Shown here piece after piece: positions 35,444-48,684 of a stretch of 64,000 nt of DNA; positions within the stretch are counted from its first letter, which is position 1, and each line of letters starts with the position of its first letter. The stretch comes from Chalciporus piperatus (lineage: Eukaryota; Basidiomycota; Agaricomycetes; Boletales; Boletaceae). A program made the translations under genes and the position numbers. Below the pieces are notes generated by a model. That model saw only the letters and a program-made list of their open reading frames with translations. It searched no databases and had not been told where the DNA came from. The stretch covers positions 1 through 64,000 of the forward strand of contig JBBPTG010000118.1 of NCBI GenBank assembly GCA_038093975.1. Reading direction: 5' to 3'.

Positions 35444-38400
35444 ATGTCGTCCTCGTCGAGCTACCATCCACCTCACCTGCATCGTGTTAATCTGCATTCG
35501 CATGGAAAGCGCCCGTTCGAAGAGTGTGGCGGGTATGATTCAGATCCTGACACCCCCATGTCCCTCACCCAGCCCACTACAAGCGGCACCTCTTCCTCTA
35601 CTCACAATCGTCGCTTTCCTTTGACGTCTTCGTCGACTACACCACTCAATCCAGAAGGAAGGAATAAAAGAGCTAGAAGCACGAGTTCCTCGAATACCGA
35701 TGACTCTACCTCTTCCAATATTTCCACTTCAAGTGGTTACAACACCGCCCAGTCCAGCTCACGCAGCGATCTCCTTCCCGATGGACCGTCTGCTTTGCCT
35801 GCGAATGCGGTAGATTGCCCAATTCCTACCATTTCTCCTTCACCTCCCTTTGTCCCCACTCGGGATGCCCACATGTCTGATTTACATATTCCAATTCCAC
35901 CACCCCATACTCCCTCTCCCTCAACCCCAGAAGATACCCTCCGTCATTCTCTTCAGCGTTTCGCAGAGTTTGACCGTCAGATCGGGGCACTCCGTACGTC
36001 CCTCGCGACTTCGCGGTCTCCACCATTACCATCCGTTGGTTCTTCTGATGGAGACACAGCTTCTCTAAATCGTTGGGATTCCAATCTTCCGAGCTTTATT
36101 TCTAGTAACGGTGCTGGCGGACCTCCTTCCAGGACCACAGAACCCAGTTCTTTCACTGTGGCTGTAACTCAGACTGAATCCCTTAATTCATTATCCACCT
36201 TGGCACCCAATGGTCAGTATGCCGCAGCTCTAGACCAGCTAGACACGATTAACGCTCTCCATCCACTCATTCCGTCTTACTCAGATAGTATTTCTATGAC
36301 AGTAACCACATCAACTGCATCCGGTAGTACCCCCTCTACATCGTTCTCGCCCACATATAGCAATTTCCCCCGATACCCTCCATATCCTTCTTATCGCCCT
36401 TCCGTCGCCAACACCCCATCGCCTGCTGCGCGCGAGCGTCCAGGCGATGCGATCACTTCAATTTCCGTGCCTCTTTTCATGCCGCCTTCGCCCAGCGAAA
36501 ATGCCGCACAAGCGCGATTGGGCGCCAACTCCCCGACCTCAGTCCAGGCGTCAGGTTCTACTTCCTCACTACCTCCAAGACCCGTAAACAGGAGTCTGTC
36601 CCCTTTGGTATCGAACCCTGAACCAGCGTCGTCATCGTCATCGTCGTTATCTGCGCTCGTTGCTGACGATATTCTATCCAGGTATCACACGCTATTGAGT
36701 GATACAGATGCTCCGAATCCTCGTAGTCGGCCATCCGGAAGGATGGTCGTCCCGAATTCGGGACGCGATGATCTGTCATCTCGTTTCGTGGATCGGTTGG
36801 GTGAGCATCATCGTGAACAATCCTTCGCCTTGGCTGACTGTACGCAGGATCGTCGTCACCGACTCGGGTGGACGCCCGTGTTAGGGTCATCAGGGAGCAC
36901 TCGCTAGAGCGCGAACCTGTTCCGTCTGTCTTCGATGTCTTCAATCTCGGCGAATCTTCGCAGGAGCGAACCAGGTCCCCTGTCCGAGAACCTGCTACCT
37001 CGCGCTATACCTCAATGACAAGTATGCATCCTCTACTCGAACTAATTTTTTGAACTTTGACATCGTTGCAAACCTAGATCCCAATCCACCTCTGCCACGT
37101 GCACCCGAAATGCTCGAGGAGAGGTCAAGGGGCTTCGCATCAACCACAACTCCAGCCACTACCAGCGAGGCTCGTCCACAGGACCTCAATCACCGCATTC
37201 ACACCTCATGGTCGTCCATCCCGTCTTCCAACTCACTCATGTCCGAAAGTGCATCCGAGCGACGGAATGCCCTCGCTCTGGAACGGTTCCGGGAACAACT
37301 GCGCCAATCGAGTTTCAATGCTGACGACGACTCAGAAAGTCGTTGGTCATCTAGTTCAAGGGGCGAACATGAACGCGATCGTGGTGACGTCGGGTTACCG
37401 GTCCTGCCGGGTCCAGGTGTGGAGAGTGGGTCGGGTGTCGGGCCGAGTTCACATGTTCTTCCTCCGCGTATCTCGCAGTCCACGAGCGGAATGGAACCCG
37501 TAATTCCAAGTTCGCGTCAGCATCAGCGTTCGTTCTCGGAGCTGTTCGCAGAAACGGAACAGATTGTCAGGGGTGATGATCCAGAAGCGTGGTTCCTCGA
37601 GTGGGATTCGGCAAGGGAGAGCCAAGCAGAACGCGAAAGAAGAGAACAGGAGAGGGAGAGGGAACTAGAGCGAGAAAGGCAGCGGGATAGGGAACGACAG
37701 CGAGAGCGTGTCTGGGAATGGGAGCGAGAACGAGAGAGGGAGCGTGTGAGAGAGCGGTTGCGTCAGGATGGGCGAGGTGGGACACCCACGTCTGGGTTTG
37801 GTTTGCGTTCGACGAGCTCTGCGAGAGAAGAACCTCGTCACCGACCCACGCCGGTTTCATCGGGACCTCCCTGGCCTCGTGCCGGTCAACTTGGGACTGG
37901 GGCGAACCCTACGACTGCGACTGCGACTGCGACTGCGACGACCACGACGACTTCGAGCTCGACGACGAACAATGGCCACCAGTATTCGTACAGCAACCTG
38001 AACCTCTCGTCTTTCCAATCTGGGTTGTTCCGGGACTCGCTCAGGAGGAACATAGAAGTGGATCAAGGTTCATCTTCTGCAAGTGGAGGGACAAGTGCTG
38101 GTCGCGTCGGCCAGATGCCTGTGATACCCCCCACCCTCTCTGAAATGACTTTCGAGTCTTCCTCGCAACTCGGTACGGACTTGGATGATAGTGGGAGCAA
38201 AATGGATTTGGACATTACGACTGCCTACGTGAGTATTTCTTCTGAGGCATTACCCTCGCTCACACCATTTACTCTGTCCAGCGTTCTCGTCCACCCTCCC
38301 CGGAATGGTCTCGGCCACATCCTTACGCAGGGTAAGCTAAAATGTTCTCTGTGAAATATGGCAGATTCTCATCTCAGACACTTCGCTCTAGTCGTACCCC

Positions 38401-40987
38401 TCCTCCTGACTACTCTCCGCCTCCTCGCAATTTCGGACTGCAACCTAGATACTCAGTTTTGGGTAGCGGCGTGCGCCGCGATTCCCACCCCCGTTACCCC
38501 TTTACTCGTACTGCACCAACAGTCAATAGGCCCGTATCTTCAACAATATCAGAGACAGCAAGACCAATCCCGTATCCAGGCGGTATACCGCCACCACCCG
38601 AAAGCCACCGTCGACCAGCAGAAAGATCGGACCGTGATCGGTTCTTCCCAGCCCGGATCTTGGATAGTCTTTATCGTTCAAACGACGACGGAAGGAGAAA
38701 CTCGTCCTTTACTCCGCACTTGAATCAACCGGTGTATCACTCCCATAATCCTCCACACAATCCTAGCCATGCGCTGGCGCCTGGTTCGAGTGCCTTTTCT
38801 CGAAACGAGAGGGCTGAGGTTGGTGGAGCTACAAATGCGGGTGGGAATGGGCCAAGTGAGAACAGAAGGAGTTCGCTTGGGTTGGGAGGTTCGATACGTT
38901 CACGGCTCGCACGTTTTGCAAACCCTCAGTCATCATCGAACGCGACGGATACCTCACCATCTCGACAGAGGTCGCCGTCACATCCAGCCGGTGCGCGTCC
39001 GAGTCCTCCCACAGTTGAGCAACATAGGAGAGGGTCGTCGCTCTTTGGCAGCGGAAATGGTCTCGATCATGACTCTCGCTCCAACGCGCTTAGAGCATCT
39101 GGTAGTCCCCCTCATCCTCATTGGGCTATGAATCCCGGCAGTGCAGAGCACCCGCCGTCTCGAGATGTACCATGGCGTTCGTCCTCTGGTCCTCGGAGCA
39201 ATTTCCCCGCAACTTCCGTCTCGGGTACAAGCGCCGCTAATGCGAGGACGGCCGATTCCTTTTTCGAGGCGGCCAATCGTGGGGAGGAAAGATCACGTTT
39301 GCGCACATTGAGGCAAAGATTACAGTTGGATAGAGGTGGGGAGGGTCTTCGCTTCAGACCTGGTATGTTCCGATCCGCCTTGGGGAGGAGAAACATGGGT
39401 GATTACATGGTATGTGCATCATTCGATGGTTGTATGAATGTCGGGTGTGAACGATATTGATTGACGATTCTTGCTTCGATTTCATTAGCCGGACGAGATG
39501 TTTGATGACTCGTACGAGGCTTTGTTGTCGCTGTCGACCATGTTGGGCGAAGCTCGGTCAAAGGCGACGTCAGAGGACGTAATTTCATCACTTCCTACTG
39601 GGACGTTTAAAGAATGGGAGACCGAGGACAGCGAGACAAGGTGTCCTATCTGTTTGGATGACGTGAGTAACACAAGTCACTTTCTCCTCGGTATGGCGGT
39701 TGATGATCACCTCCTTGGCTAGTATGAACCTTCAGCTGTTGTCACGAAGCTTTTGGAATGTTCACACTGGCTGCACAAGGATTGTCTGGAAGTAAGTGTC
39801 GCCGAACCCGGTTTTGTTCATTCTCTAACAACATTGTCTCCCAGCAATGGTTGAGGACAGCGAATACGTGTCCCGTTTGTCGCGAAAAAGTGAAGGCGTC
39901 TCCTAAACCTGCGCCTGCTCGGAGACGTCCGTTCAATCTGTCGGAGACGAACTATGGTGTGGGCGGTCCCACCTCTGGTAGTGGCCCGACTGTTCGGCCC
40001 TTGCACACCAACCCACAGACGAGCAGCGGGAGACCTGTCTCATTTGCAGCCATGGTGTTCGATCGGTTGATGAACGAAGGCAGAGAAACGCCGAGAGACC
40101 AGTTGTCATCCTCGTCACCTCAAGTACCCCCACATGACCGAGAGCTCGATGGGCTTCTCCAGCGTTTGCAGGCTCAGCGGCAGCAAAGACAACAACGTCT
40201 ACACCAATACCAACACTCGCACTCGCACGATCATCAGAACATGTTCGTGCGTCTGTCCCCATCACGCGAACTGCCTTATCATCTCCGGGTGGTTCCGCCC
40301 GAGTCTGGGTTGACTTCATCTCGGATGCCAGGCATGCCTAGGACGGACGGCCCTGGTGCGCGCCCTCATATCCTCATGCCGTTGAGGGGTCGAGACTCGG
40401 ATTCAAGTATCAGCTCAACCTCGAGTCTGGATATCGTCGTCGATGAAGTCGACATGATGCACGGGACCAGCTCTCGTACGATTGGCGGTGCCAGCATGGG
40501 AACGGGAGTCGAGTCAGAATTCTACTTCAACATGCCATCGAGCCCTCGGGGAGCTGAGACGAGCTTTTCGTTGACTGCCCCATTCACCAGCGCGGGTGTC
40601 TCTTCATCATCGCAGCAGCAGCCATCGCAGGCAAGTGCTGATTCGCGCGCACCCACGATGGCGCCCGTGAATTCGACCGACACCCCAATGGCGGCGAGGA
40701 GTAGTGCAACTTCGCGCATGTATAATACGCTGTTTAACGTTCCAGCTGCTCCCAGTTCGTCCGCGTCTTCGTTTCCTTCACATCCTCCTGCTTCGTCTTC
40801 GTCCTCGATCCCGCCTAGGCACCTGGGTGCTACGCGACGCATTCCCACAGATGTGGATACCTCGTTCGAGGAATTGTTTGGATGGAATATGCGCCCGCGG
40901 GGTGGGCAATATCCGTACGACCTCGAGTCCGAGGATGAGCCAGATCGGCGAGTCAATGAGGAAAGTTCGAACCGCTCGTCGTGGTAA
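35444..40987 (+). CDS. Giant RING-H2 E3 ubiquitin ligase candidate (about 1,711 residues)
   Basis: Eight exons: 35444-36800, 36848-37021, 37078-38228, 38282-38331, 38392-39409, 39489-39662, 39723-39791, 39845-40987. Most is Ser/Pro-rich and likely disordered. An Arg/Glu-rich helical stretch lies at about 690-740, followed by an Ala-Thr run coded by a CGACTG microsatellite near 37915-37940. The only folded domain is a RING-H2 at about 1302-1343: C1302, C1305, C1321, H1323, H1326, C1329, C1340, C1343, split over three exons with phase-0 joins. Such a ligase would pass ubiquitin from an E2 to partners held by the disordered arms. The acceptor at 38391 was chosen because nearer AGs give introns that are too short or out of frame. 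Function is unknown. Confidence 0.85.
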
Positions 40988-41490
40988 TTCGGATGTCCAT
41001 TTAGTTGGTGCGTTGTGCATAGAATTTCTTTTCTTTCAAGCATGCCTTTCCCCCCCTTTTTCCTCGTCAACCTTTGGTACTTGATGCATTTGACCTCTTT
41101 TTTTCTTCCATGTTTCTCGTTTCAATACGTGTGATATCATCATGATCGGCAATAGTACTATAGGCTGTATGTGTATGGATCTGACAATATTTACTCACAG
41201 TTTGGCATTACCTAGATGTTCTCCTGGTCGAGCAATCTCAATGTTGGACGCAAAGATGATGACTACCCGTACATAGTCAGTTTTGCCACCAAATAAGTGG
41301 CTGGCTGGTTGCGAGTTCGTAGACCGGTGAATTCGGGAATTGTCCTGCATCGATGATGCTCTAGGGAAGGTAGCGTTTAGATTTCCCGTTGACTCGACAT
41401 CAACTGTACATGTCAACCCAACCCATGGCGCTGTTTGACCCTTTGAACAAAGAGCCTATTCAAGTATTCCAATAATTACAAGTTCCACGT
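40988..41490. other. Convergent intergenic region
   Basis: Between the 3' ends of the RING gene and the PLP enzyme. Nothing recognised. Confidence 0.5.
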
Positions 41491-43331
41491 TTAGTTGTTC
41501 TTCTGACTCCCAAAGTCCTTGACTTTCTGCGCAACATCCTTCAGAGCCTTTGCGACTACCTCAAAGTCGGATATCTACGAGTTGCTATGAGACACGGCGA
41601 ACGATTTAAAGAATTGCGAAGCACAAACCTCGTTCCAAACCTGCACGCTGCACCTGGTCCACCACTTTCCATTATGTTTATAGAACGAGGCGAAAGTGTT
41701 CCACTCTAGTAGCAGGGTATCGAGGAAAATCTGATTGACCTCCGCAGAGAACTCGATATCACCGGGTATAGGCAGCTCGACGTTGACCTACGCGCAAGAA
41801 CGTCAGCAATGGATCGTAAATAGCTTGAGGACGCTCTCAGCTCACCATATTCAGCGTCAGCTCGCCGTCTGGGTCCATAACTCTGGTTCCGAGAAGTTCT
41901 GCTAGACGTTTACCTCCTGCAATTGCCAAGGGGTGGGTATATTCGTTAATCTTGTGTTCTCCTCCCAACCATTCTCTGAAATCAATGGCTGTGGTACGGT
42001 CAGGAACACATATGATAACTGTACTGGACAGTTTGCTGACCTGCGCCGATGCTCAGTTGTGGGATATAGTCGATGGTTCCAGTCCCTGAGAAACTTCAAT
42101 ACCACAGAACGATTACAACATATCCATTCCGCAGACGTACATTCGAAGAGTTTCGCAAAATCCTGCGGTTCTGTATAGTGTTCGTCGTGCGGGGAGCGAT
42201 AGGTAACTGGAGTAGGAATCGACGACTTGATGAGATGCTGGTTCCTGTATTTCCTTTAATTCAACAGGGGGAGAAACACACGGTTGCTGACGACCGGTTT
42301 ACCTCTTTGGAACATAAAGAACGGCGCTTCCTCTCTTGGACATCAACCATTTGTGACAATTCTTTATGAAATGGAGGGTTTCAAATTGTGCCAATCAGCC
42401 GAGATGAGAGCCAAATCACTGGCAGGATATGACTTACCGAAGCCCAAAAGTCAGGCCGTGATTCGGACAAGTTAATGTCCAGCTCTTGACCTATTGAGTG
42501 AGCGCCATCAACCAAGCTGATGACTCCCGCTTCTCGACAAATTGCCACCATTTCTTTCCACGGAAGCAAAACACCTGGGGTAGAAGCTATGGAGTCAATA
42601 AGAGCGACGATCTTCCTTTTCCCAGTGAGGTCAGGGATTTGCATGACCTGTTTGATGTGCTCCTTGAAGTCTTCCACAATCTTGGCGTGTGTGGTTGGGA
42701 ATTGAAGATTGAATGTCGACAGTGTCGGGTGAGGGCGAATATCTGCGAGGTACTTGAGAGTTTGGGAAACAGACCCATACGTTGTCGTCGCTGGACAGAA
42801 ACTGTCAGTCGCCAAGGGATGTCACCGTGTGATGGTGATCACCTCCAATCAAGATGTCACCCTCGTCGAAGGTGAAATTGCGCAAGACGGTAGCTATTCC
42901 GTGTGAGGTGTTGTTTACGATGACACATTCATCAGTATCCGCCCCGATGAGTTTAGCAACACGTTCGCGGACGCGAGTCATGTAGTTGATGACGTTTAGC
43001 CTTATGAACTTGTCCGGACTGGCCTCTGCCTCGTCGGTCAACTCATCGCAGACGGCACGGACAGGGAGAGAAAGGGACCCATAGGAACCTGAAGGAATTA
43101 CAAGGGAAGTATATTCGATTTATCCAGGATCGTGCCGGGCTTACCATGGTTTAGATTGACGTATGTCGAGTCGAACCCAAAGAATTTGAGCATGTCATGC
43201 CCAAACGCCGGCGGGGATTCCTTGTAGAGTTCTGCCACATTGATTCTTGTGTTAACTGGCTGCTGAGGGAGTGACTTCTTCGCGGCAGTCATGTTGGATC
43301 GTTGGCGTGGACTCGAGGGAAGAGTCGCCAA
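41491..43331 (-). CDS. Class V PLP-dependent enzyme, Egt2/LolT-like
   Basis: Nine exons (43331-43145, 43088-42843, 42790-42438, 42361-42303, 42244-42141, 42085-42041, 41988-41846, 41787-41629, 41574-41491) give 459 residues. VNLNHGSYGSLS near the start, LIDSIASTPGVLLPW, the Asp of SLVDGAHSIGQE and the cofactor lysine K266 in NCHKW followed by RGSAVLYVP mark the isopenicillin-epimerase-like branch. RNQHLIKSSIPTP, WTGTIDYIP and GGKRLAELLGTRVMD are shared, as I recall, with fungal Egt2, the C-S lyase of ergothioneine synthesis, and with LolT. No Egt1 is in view, so the assignment is provisional. A later ATG at 43292 is an alternative start. The gene is divergent from the GH3 gene. Confidence 0.88.
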
Positions 43332-43862
43332 CTTAACGTATGATGGCCTAGTCCTGTGACCATGCGACTTATCTTATCTTATCTCGAGACCAATTAATTA
43401 TCAACGAGTTGCGATCACGCATCATCATTGCTGTACAAGTTGATACGATCTCTGGGGATTTTCGGGACGCTACTAGTCGCCGACAGTCAAACGCTGCCGC
43501 TGTATTAATCTCTAAGTAAATCACCCTGGAGAAAGACCTACCCATGTCGTGCCGAAGAGGGAAGGGTAAGCCATTGACGTACTATACTCGATCTACATAC
43601 TGGAAATGTTTGCAACGCTGGTGATAGTAGAGGTGAAAAACGGTGTAACTTACCCCCATGGGGGTAGATCCAAACATGGTATTAGTAACCTACCTCAATA
43701 TGACAGGGACAGCATGTCAATTATACTTTGACAACCATCAGATCTCACTGCCAGGCATCAGATATGTTTGCCTACACTGCCCTTAGAGGTTGGAAACATA
43801 GAGCGCTCGAGTAGCCTCTTAAATCTCGATGCCCCACTGTATCTCATTTACCCGTCCCTCTA
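43332..43862. promoter_or_regulatory. Divergent promoter between the PLP enzyme and GH3 genes
   Basis: 531 bp between two start codons. ATCTTATCTTATC near 43370-43383 gives overlapping GATAA cores on the minus strand, the sequence bound by fungal GATA factors of nitrogen control. That role here is inference. Confidence 0.45.
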
Positions 43863-45997
43863 ATGACTTCCACCCACCAGATTCCTGAGCCCATCCCTGC
43901 GCTGACTCCCGAGCTCATTGAGAGACTGAGGGATCAGATCCAGAAGTCACTATCAGGCCTCATCTCGAAGAACAGAAAGACTCGCTTTGTTTCGGAGTCT
44001 CCCGTCCTCAGCGAATTCCGTAGCGCGCTGGCCGGCTGCGCTGACGACGATGTCAATATTCTTCGAGAGAATTACCGCACCACCATTCCTTTTACCTCCT
44101 ACGATGACTACTTGCCTTTTATCTCCAAATTCACGGACAAATGTAAATTGGAAGACGTCAAGGACATGTTCTCCCCCGGATTGCCTTGGTTCATCGCCAT
44201 CACAAGTTCAACCTCTAGCAAATACCCGAAATCCTTTGCCAAATACCTTCACCCGATGTCAGCTTCGTCGAAGGAGGTGGATCAAGCCGCAAACCCTACC
44301 TCGGACAATGGGGGAAAGAATTGTATCGCCTTTTCTCTTCGTTATCGAAATGTGATCGAGGTATCCGATGACGCGGGAGCCACGGTCTCCAGGTTCCCGG
44401 TCACTCTCATGTCAAGCGGGTCGATTCGTATGCAAAACGGAGTGGGCATTGAAAAGGATCCACACATTATGGACATGATTGGTACGTTCTGTCAATTCCT
44501 GCGACCTGAAGTTTCGATCCGTCTCTACTACTATGTACTCACATGGGTCCTTCAGCCCCTCGGGCCACGTCTCCAGTGGCTGTCGGTTTCATTCAAAACT
44601 ACCGATCGTTCCTTCTTATGCACGTCTTGTTCGCGCTGACGGATGATAAGCTCGCGACCATCAACAGCCTATACGGCACGATGTTCATCGACATGATAGA
44701 TTACATGGAGGAGGAGTGGGATACGCTCGTTAACAGCATAGAAACCGGGACTCTCCCCGACTGGGAAGGAACCAGCGAATTTCGACAGTACCTCGTGGTA
44801 AGCTAGGCTCCCGACGACGTGCATCGATACTAGTTGCTCATCGATCCGTCAGCCGAAATTGATAGCCAACCCAGAACGTGCTGCCCAGATCCGCTCCATT
44901 GGAAAGACGCCCGAACAAGAAGGGTGGCTCCAAAAGTTGTGGCCTATGCTCACAGTCGTCATTGGTGTTGCGAGTGGTATATTTGCTGCAGTGATTCCCA
45001 AGGTACGCGAGCGTACTGGATTAGGGCCTCGATGTACATCGACGCTCAGTCTGTCGACAGATGAGACACTATCTTGGCCCGAATGTCCACATGCGAAGTC
45101 TTGGATTCACCGCGAGCGAGGCTTACGTTGGGACCGTGTACAAACCCGACGACCTTAATCTCTTCAAGGTATCCCACGATGACATCTTGGAATACCTCGA
45201 TGTCACAAAGGCGGAGACTCCGTCCAACTTGGTTGCTGGTGTACGTTTCCTCCCAACGATGATTATTCCCATACTCACTCTATTCTCAGTACGAGGTCGA
45301 AGTAGGCCATCAATATGAGATTGTAGTGACCACCCGTGATGGACTGTGGCGATATCGCCTCGGGGACATCGTTGAAATCGCCGGCTTTGATCCCACTGAC
45401 GGTACCCCTCTCATCCGTTACATTGAGCGCCGCAGGTACGTATCGTCTCCTCCACGCCACGCGTATGTTCGTGTTAACTGACACTTACTCTCTTCCCAAT
45501 AGCGTCGGCATCGACATCGGTGACACAAGGATCAGGGAGAAACAGATCGTCGACTCCGTGTTCGCAGCAGAAGAGACTCTCGGACCTATCGTCGAGTTTA
45601 CGGTGGTGGTGGAAGATCAAAAGCCGGATTTGTTACACATCTTGGTCGAGATCGAAGGTGACCTCGGTGGGTCCTCTTCTGTTCTCTTCTGTTTCTCAAT
45701 CGAGATCGCTCACTTGTGATCAACTCTCTTGATCCGATAGCTCCCTCAGCCGACGAAGCCCCATCCCGCATCGAAGCCGCCCTCTATCGTTTGAATGACA
45801 AACTCAGGACGGGCGGTCAGACTATCTCTCGTCCGACCGTGCACGTCGTCAAACATGGCACGTTCAGGGACTACAGACGGATGAGGATCCAAATGATCAC
45901 CACAGGAACGGGTCAGGTCAAAGTCCCCGTCGTCATGACAGACAAGGAGATGCAAGCATGGATGTTCAAGCACGTCGACAAAGTGTTTGGTGCCTGA
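43863..45997 (+). CDS. GH3-family acyl-adenylating (amido synthetase) protein
   Basis: Seven exons (43863-44481, 44556-44797, 44853-45002, 45061-45240, 45290-45435, 45503-45666, 45741-45997) give 585 residues, the normal GH3 length. The ATP-binding motif 1 appears as ITSSTSSKYPKS (about 113-124), motif 2 as FTASEAYVG (353-361) and motif 3 as RYRLGDIVE (418-425); an RDYRRMRIQ helix lies in the C-terminal lobe. In plants GH3 enzymes adenylate indole-acetate, jasmonate or benzoates and join them to amino acids. Fungal members are patchy, with no agreed substrate as far as I know. All introns are GT-AG. Divergent from the Egt2/LolT-like gene. Confidence 0.93.
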
Positions 45998-46545
45998 ACG
46001 TAACGTTGATGCATAAAGTGTAGGATTATCAGGTAGTACGTAGTTGTTAATATGTTATTTCCTGGGGTATTGTTATGCCTGACCAAATGGGCGTGATTCT
46101 ATACGACGGTACTATCATGGTAAACCTCGCGTAATACCATTGAAGGAGGTGGCACCTGATCCGTCTCTGCCAAGGGACCGGACGCACATTGGCGATCCAG
46201 GGGATCCATACTCGACGACCTACGTATCGGTCTCCAGACACATCGATGGTAAATTTGCGAACGGTGGCATCACCGGCCATTATGAACCCCAGCATCGGAA
46301 GGTAGTGTGTATTCGTCCTCTGACGAAGCCATCGTCAAAGGCTTGGTTAGTAAATGGGACCTCCGCTGTCAGCTTTAATGCCAAAGAGGTCGTATGTGGC
46401 CACAGAGAGGTATACCTGCGTATCGTCAAGTTGGTGGTGAATTGAGGTTATGACGTGGGTCGTAGTGATTACGTCAGCAATGCATGATCTTCATCGACGA
46501 GTTGTCAAAGACCGTGCTACATAACGTTGAGCTCGTACATCCATC
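45998..46545. other. Intergenic, no gene seen
   Basis: Separates GH3 from SSZ1. Overlapping short frames only. Confidence 0.5.
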
Positions 46546-48596
46546 ATGCCCCAGAATGGCTCAATCCCAAACGGAAGCGTCGAGACACCCGTAACAGTCT
46601 CTACGCCTTCAATCGTCGGCATCAACTTCGGAAACTCATATGCATCCATCGCCGTATTCACAAAGGTCGGTTTACTTCTCCATTTTTTGTGGTCACCATC
46701 ACTCAAGGTTTCGGCGAGTAGGAGGGCGTTGCAGAATGCATTGCCAACGAAGACGGTGAGCGTCAGATCGCTTGCGCACTATCTTTCCATGGCGAAGAGA
46801 TGGTATGATTCTAGATCAATGATCTTACCTTGATACAAAACCGATGATCCTCTGTGATGATAGTACATCGGAAACCAAGCCAAGCAACAGCTGGTGAAAA
46901 ACTCCCAAAACACCATTACTGGCTTCCGAAACCTTCTGGGAAAGAAGTACGTCTCTCACATGTCTCGATCCCGACCTCTTGCCTCATCTAGGAAAAAAAA
47001 TTGGATAGGTTTTCGGAAGTTCCTCAAAACAAACTGTCCATGTCCGCACCGGTCATACAACATCCTTCCTTGCCTGATACTCCTGCCTACAAAGTAAAAG
47101 TTCTCCAACCTGCCCCGACGCCTCTACACGTCACCGCAACCAACACCCCCGCGGCCTCCCAAGTAGCCACTCCTCGTTCTGAGCCAGTCGAGGTAGAGCG
47201 TATTCTAACCGTCTCGGAAGTTGCCACCATTTTCCTCGGTTCCCTTCTCAAATCTGCCGAGGACTTCCTCGGGCGTAAAGCCGTTGGTGCTGTCATCAGT
47301 GTACCCTCTTGGTTCGACGATGCACAGCGCAAAGCACTCTCGGAAATCGCAGAGGAGGCAGGCGTCCACGTCCTCCAGTTTCTAGATGATGCCGGCGCAG
47401 TTGCAGTCTGCACATCGGAGAACACCGATGGTGTTCCTCAAGATCGGACACAACTCGTCGTCGATCTTGGCGCATCCTCTCTCGAACTTTCCTTACTCTC
47501 TCTCCGCGACGGTCTCGCATACTCCTTAGCCACGCTCTCAGACTTTACCGTTGGTGGAGACGAGATCGATTCCAAGCTCATCAAGTTTTTTACCAAAGAG
47601 TTTACCAAGAAAACGAAAACTCCCCTCGCGGTCGCTCCCTCTACCGATCCCCAGGACAAGCGTGCCGAAGCCAAGCTCCGTCTCGCAGTAGAACACACAA
47701 AGCGCACTCTGAGTGCCAGTCCGGGTGCTGCCACGTGTTCCGTCGAGTCTCTCAAAGATGGTCTCGACTACACTGGCTCCATCAATCGCCTCCGATTCGA
47801 CATGGAGGTGCGATCGATCTACGACAAAGTATACGCCAAAGTCAAGGAACTAGCTGAAAGCGCAGAGATCGATCTCTACGATATCGACGAGATCGTGTAC
47901 ATTGGAGGGTCAGCGTCCCTTCCAGGCTTGGACGAAACGTTGTCCCAGGGTTTCACCGAGTCCGTTATCACGCCATTCAAGGCAGGAACCGTCGTCGGTG
48001 GTGGAATCGGAGATCCGACTACTATTCTTGCACGAGGGTGCGCCTTGCAAGCTCACTTGCTTGTCTCGCTTGCCCAAGAATCATCAGAATTGTTGGGAAC
48101 ATTTAACAAGGGAAGCGAATTGACGAGCGTGGCCGCTACCAGCCGGACCATCGGCTTGCTTGTTCCTCAAGAAGACTCTGAGGGAGCAATGGGAGGCATC
48201 TGGATACCTCTCGTTTTGAAGGAGACCCCTCTCCCTTGTCGTAGAACGCTCACGTTCGAGGTGGACACTAGTGGAGCTGATACCAAAGTCGGGTTCGAGC
48301 TGTGGGAGGTCAATGAGGGTGTCAAGATCGATCACGTGAAGCCCCCAAAACTCGAAGATGATGAAGAACTGGAGGAAGAAGAGGAAGAAGAGCTCGAGGA
48401 AGTCAAAGAAAAGACATTGACAAAGGAGGCTTACCTGGTGTCGCTGTCGCTGTCACCCAAACGCGCTGTCAAGGGTAAAACCACGGTCCAAGTGCAGGCG
48501 ATCGTGTCCAGTAGTGGTGCTCTCGAGCTCAGCTTTTGGGAGGTATCAAAAGACGGCTTCGGGGAAGCGGTCACTGCAACCATTGCAGCGCCATGA
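46546..48596 (+). CDS. SSZ1: Ribosome-associated Hsp70-like cofactor Ssz1
   Basis: Atypical Hsp70 that forms the ribosome-associated complex with the J-protein zuotin and stimulates Ssb on nascent chains. Exons 46546-46665, 46722-46802, 46864-46946 and 47009-48596 give 623 residues. VGINFGNSYASIAVF is the phosphate-1 loop, VISVPSWFDDAQRKAL the VPA-like strand, VVDLGASSLELSLL the phosphate-2 loop without the canonical GGGT, and VYIGGSASLPGLDETL the adenosine motif. The substrate domain is short. It carries an acidic run (about 541-565) absent from ordinary Hsp70. The acceptor of intron 3 was placed at 47008, since the earlier AG after a poly-A gives the wrong frame. Confidence 0.93.
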
Positions 48597-48684
48597 TGGT
48601 ACCATAATTTCCTTCTCATCGTTTTCGATCTCTCATTACATGTTTCCCCATCAGTAATTGATTATAGACGACATTGTGGAGGAT

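Noticed and set aside
38332..38364. Nearest acceptor for a RING-gene intron (33 nt)
   Set aside because: Shorter than any other confident intron here; the acceptor at 38391 gives 60 nt in the same frame.
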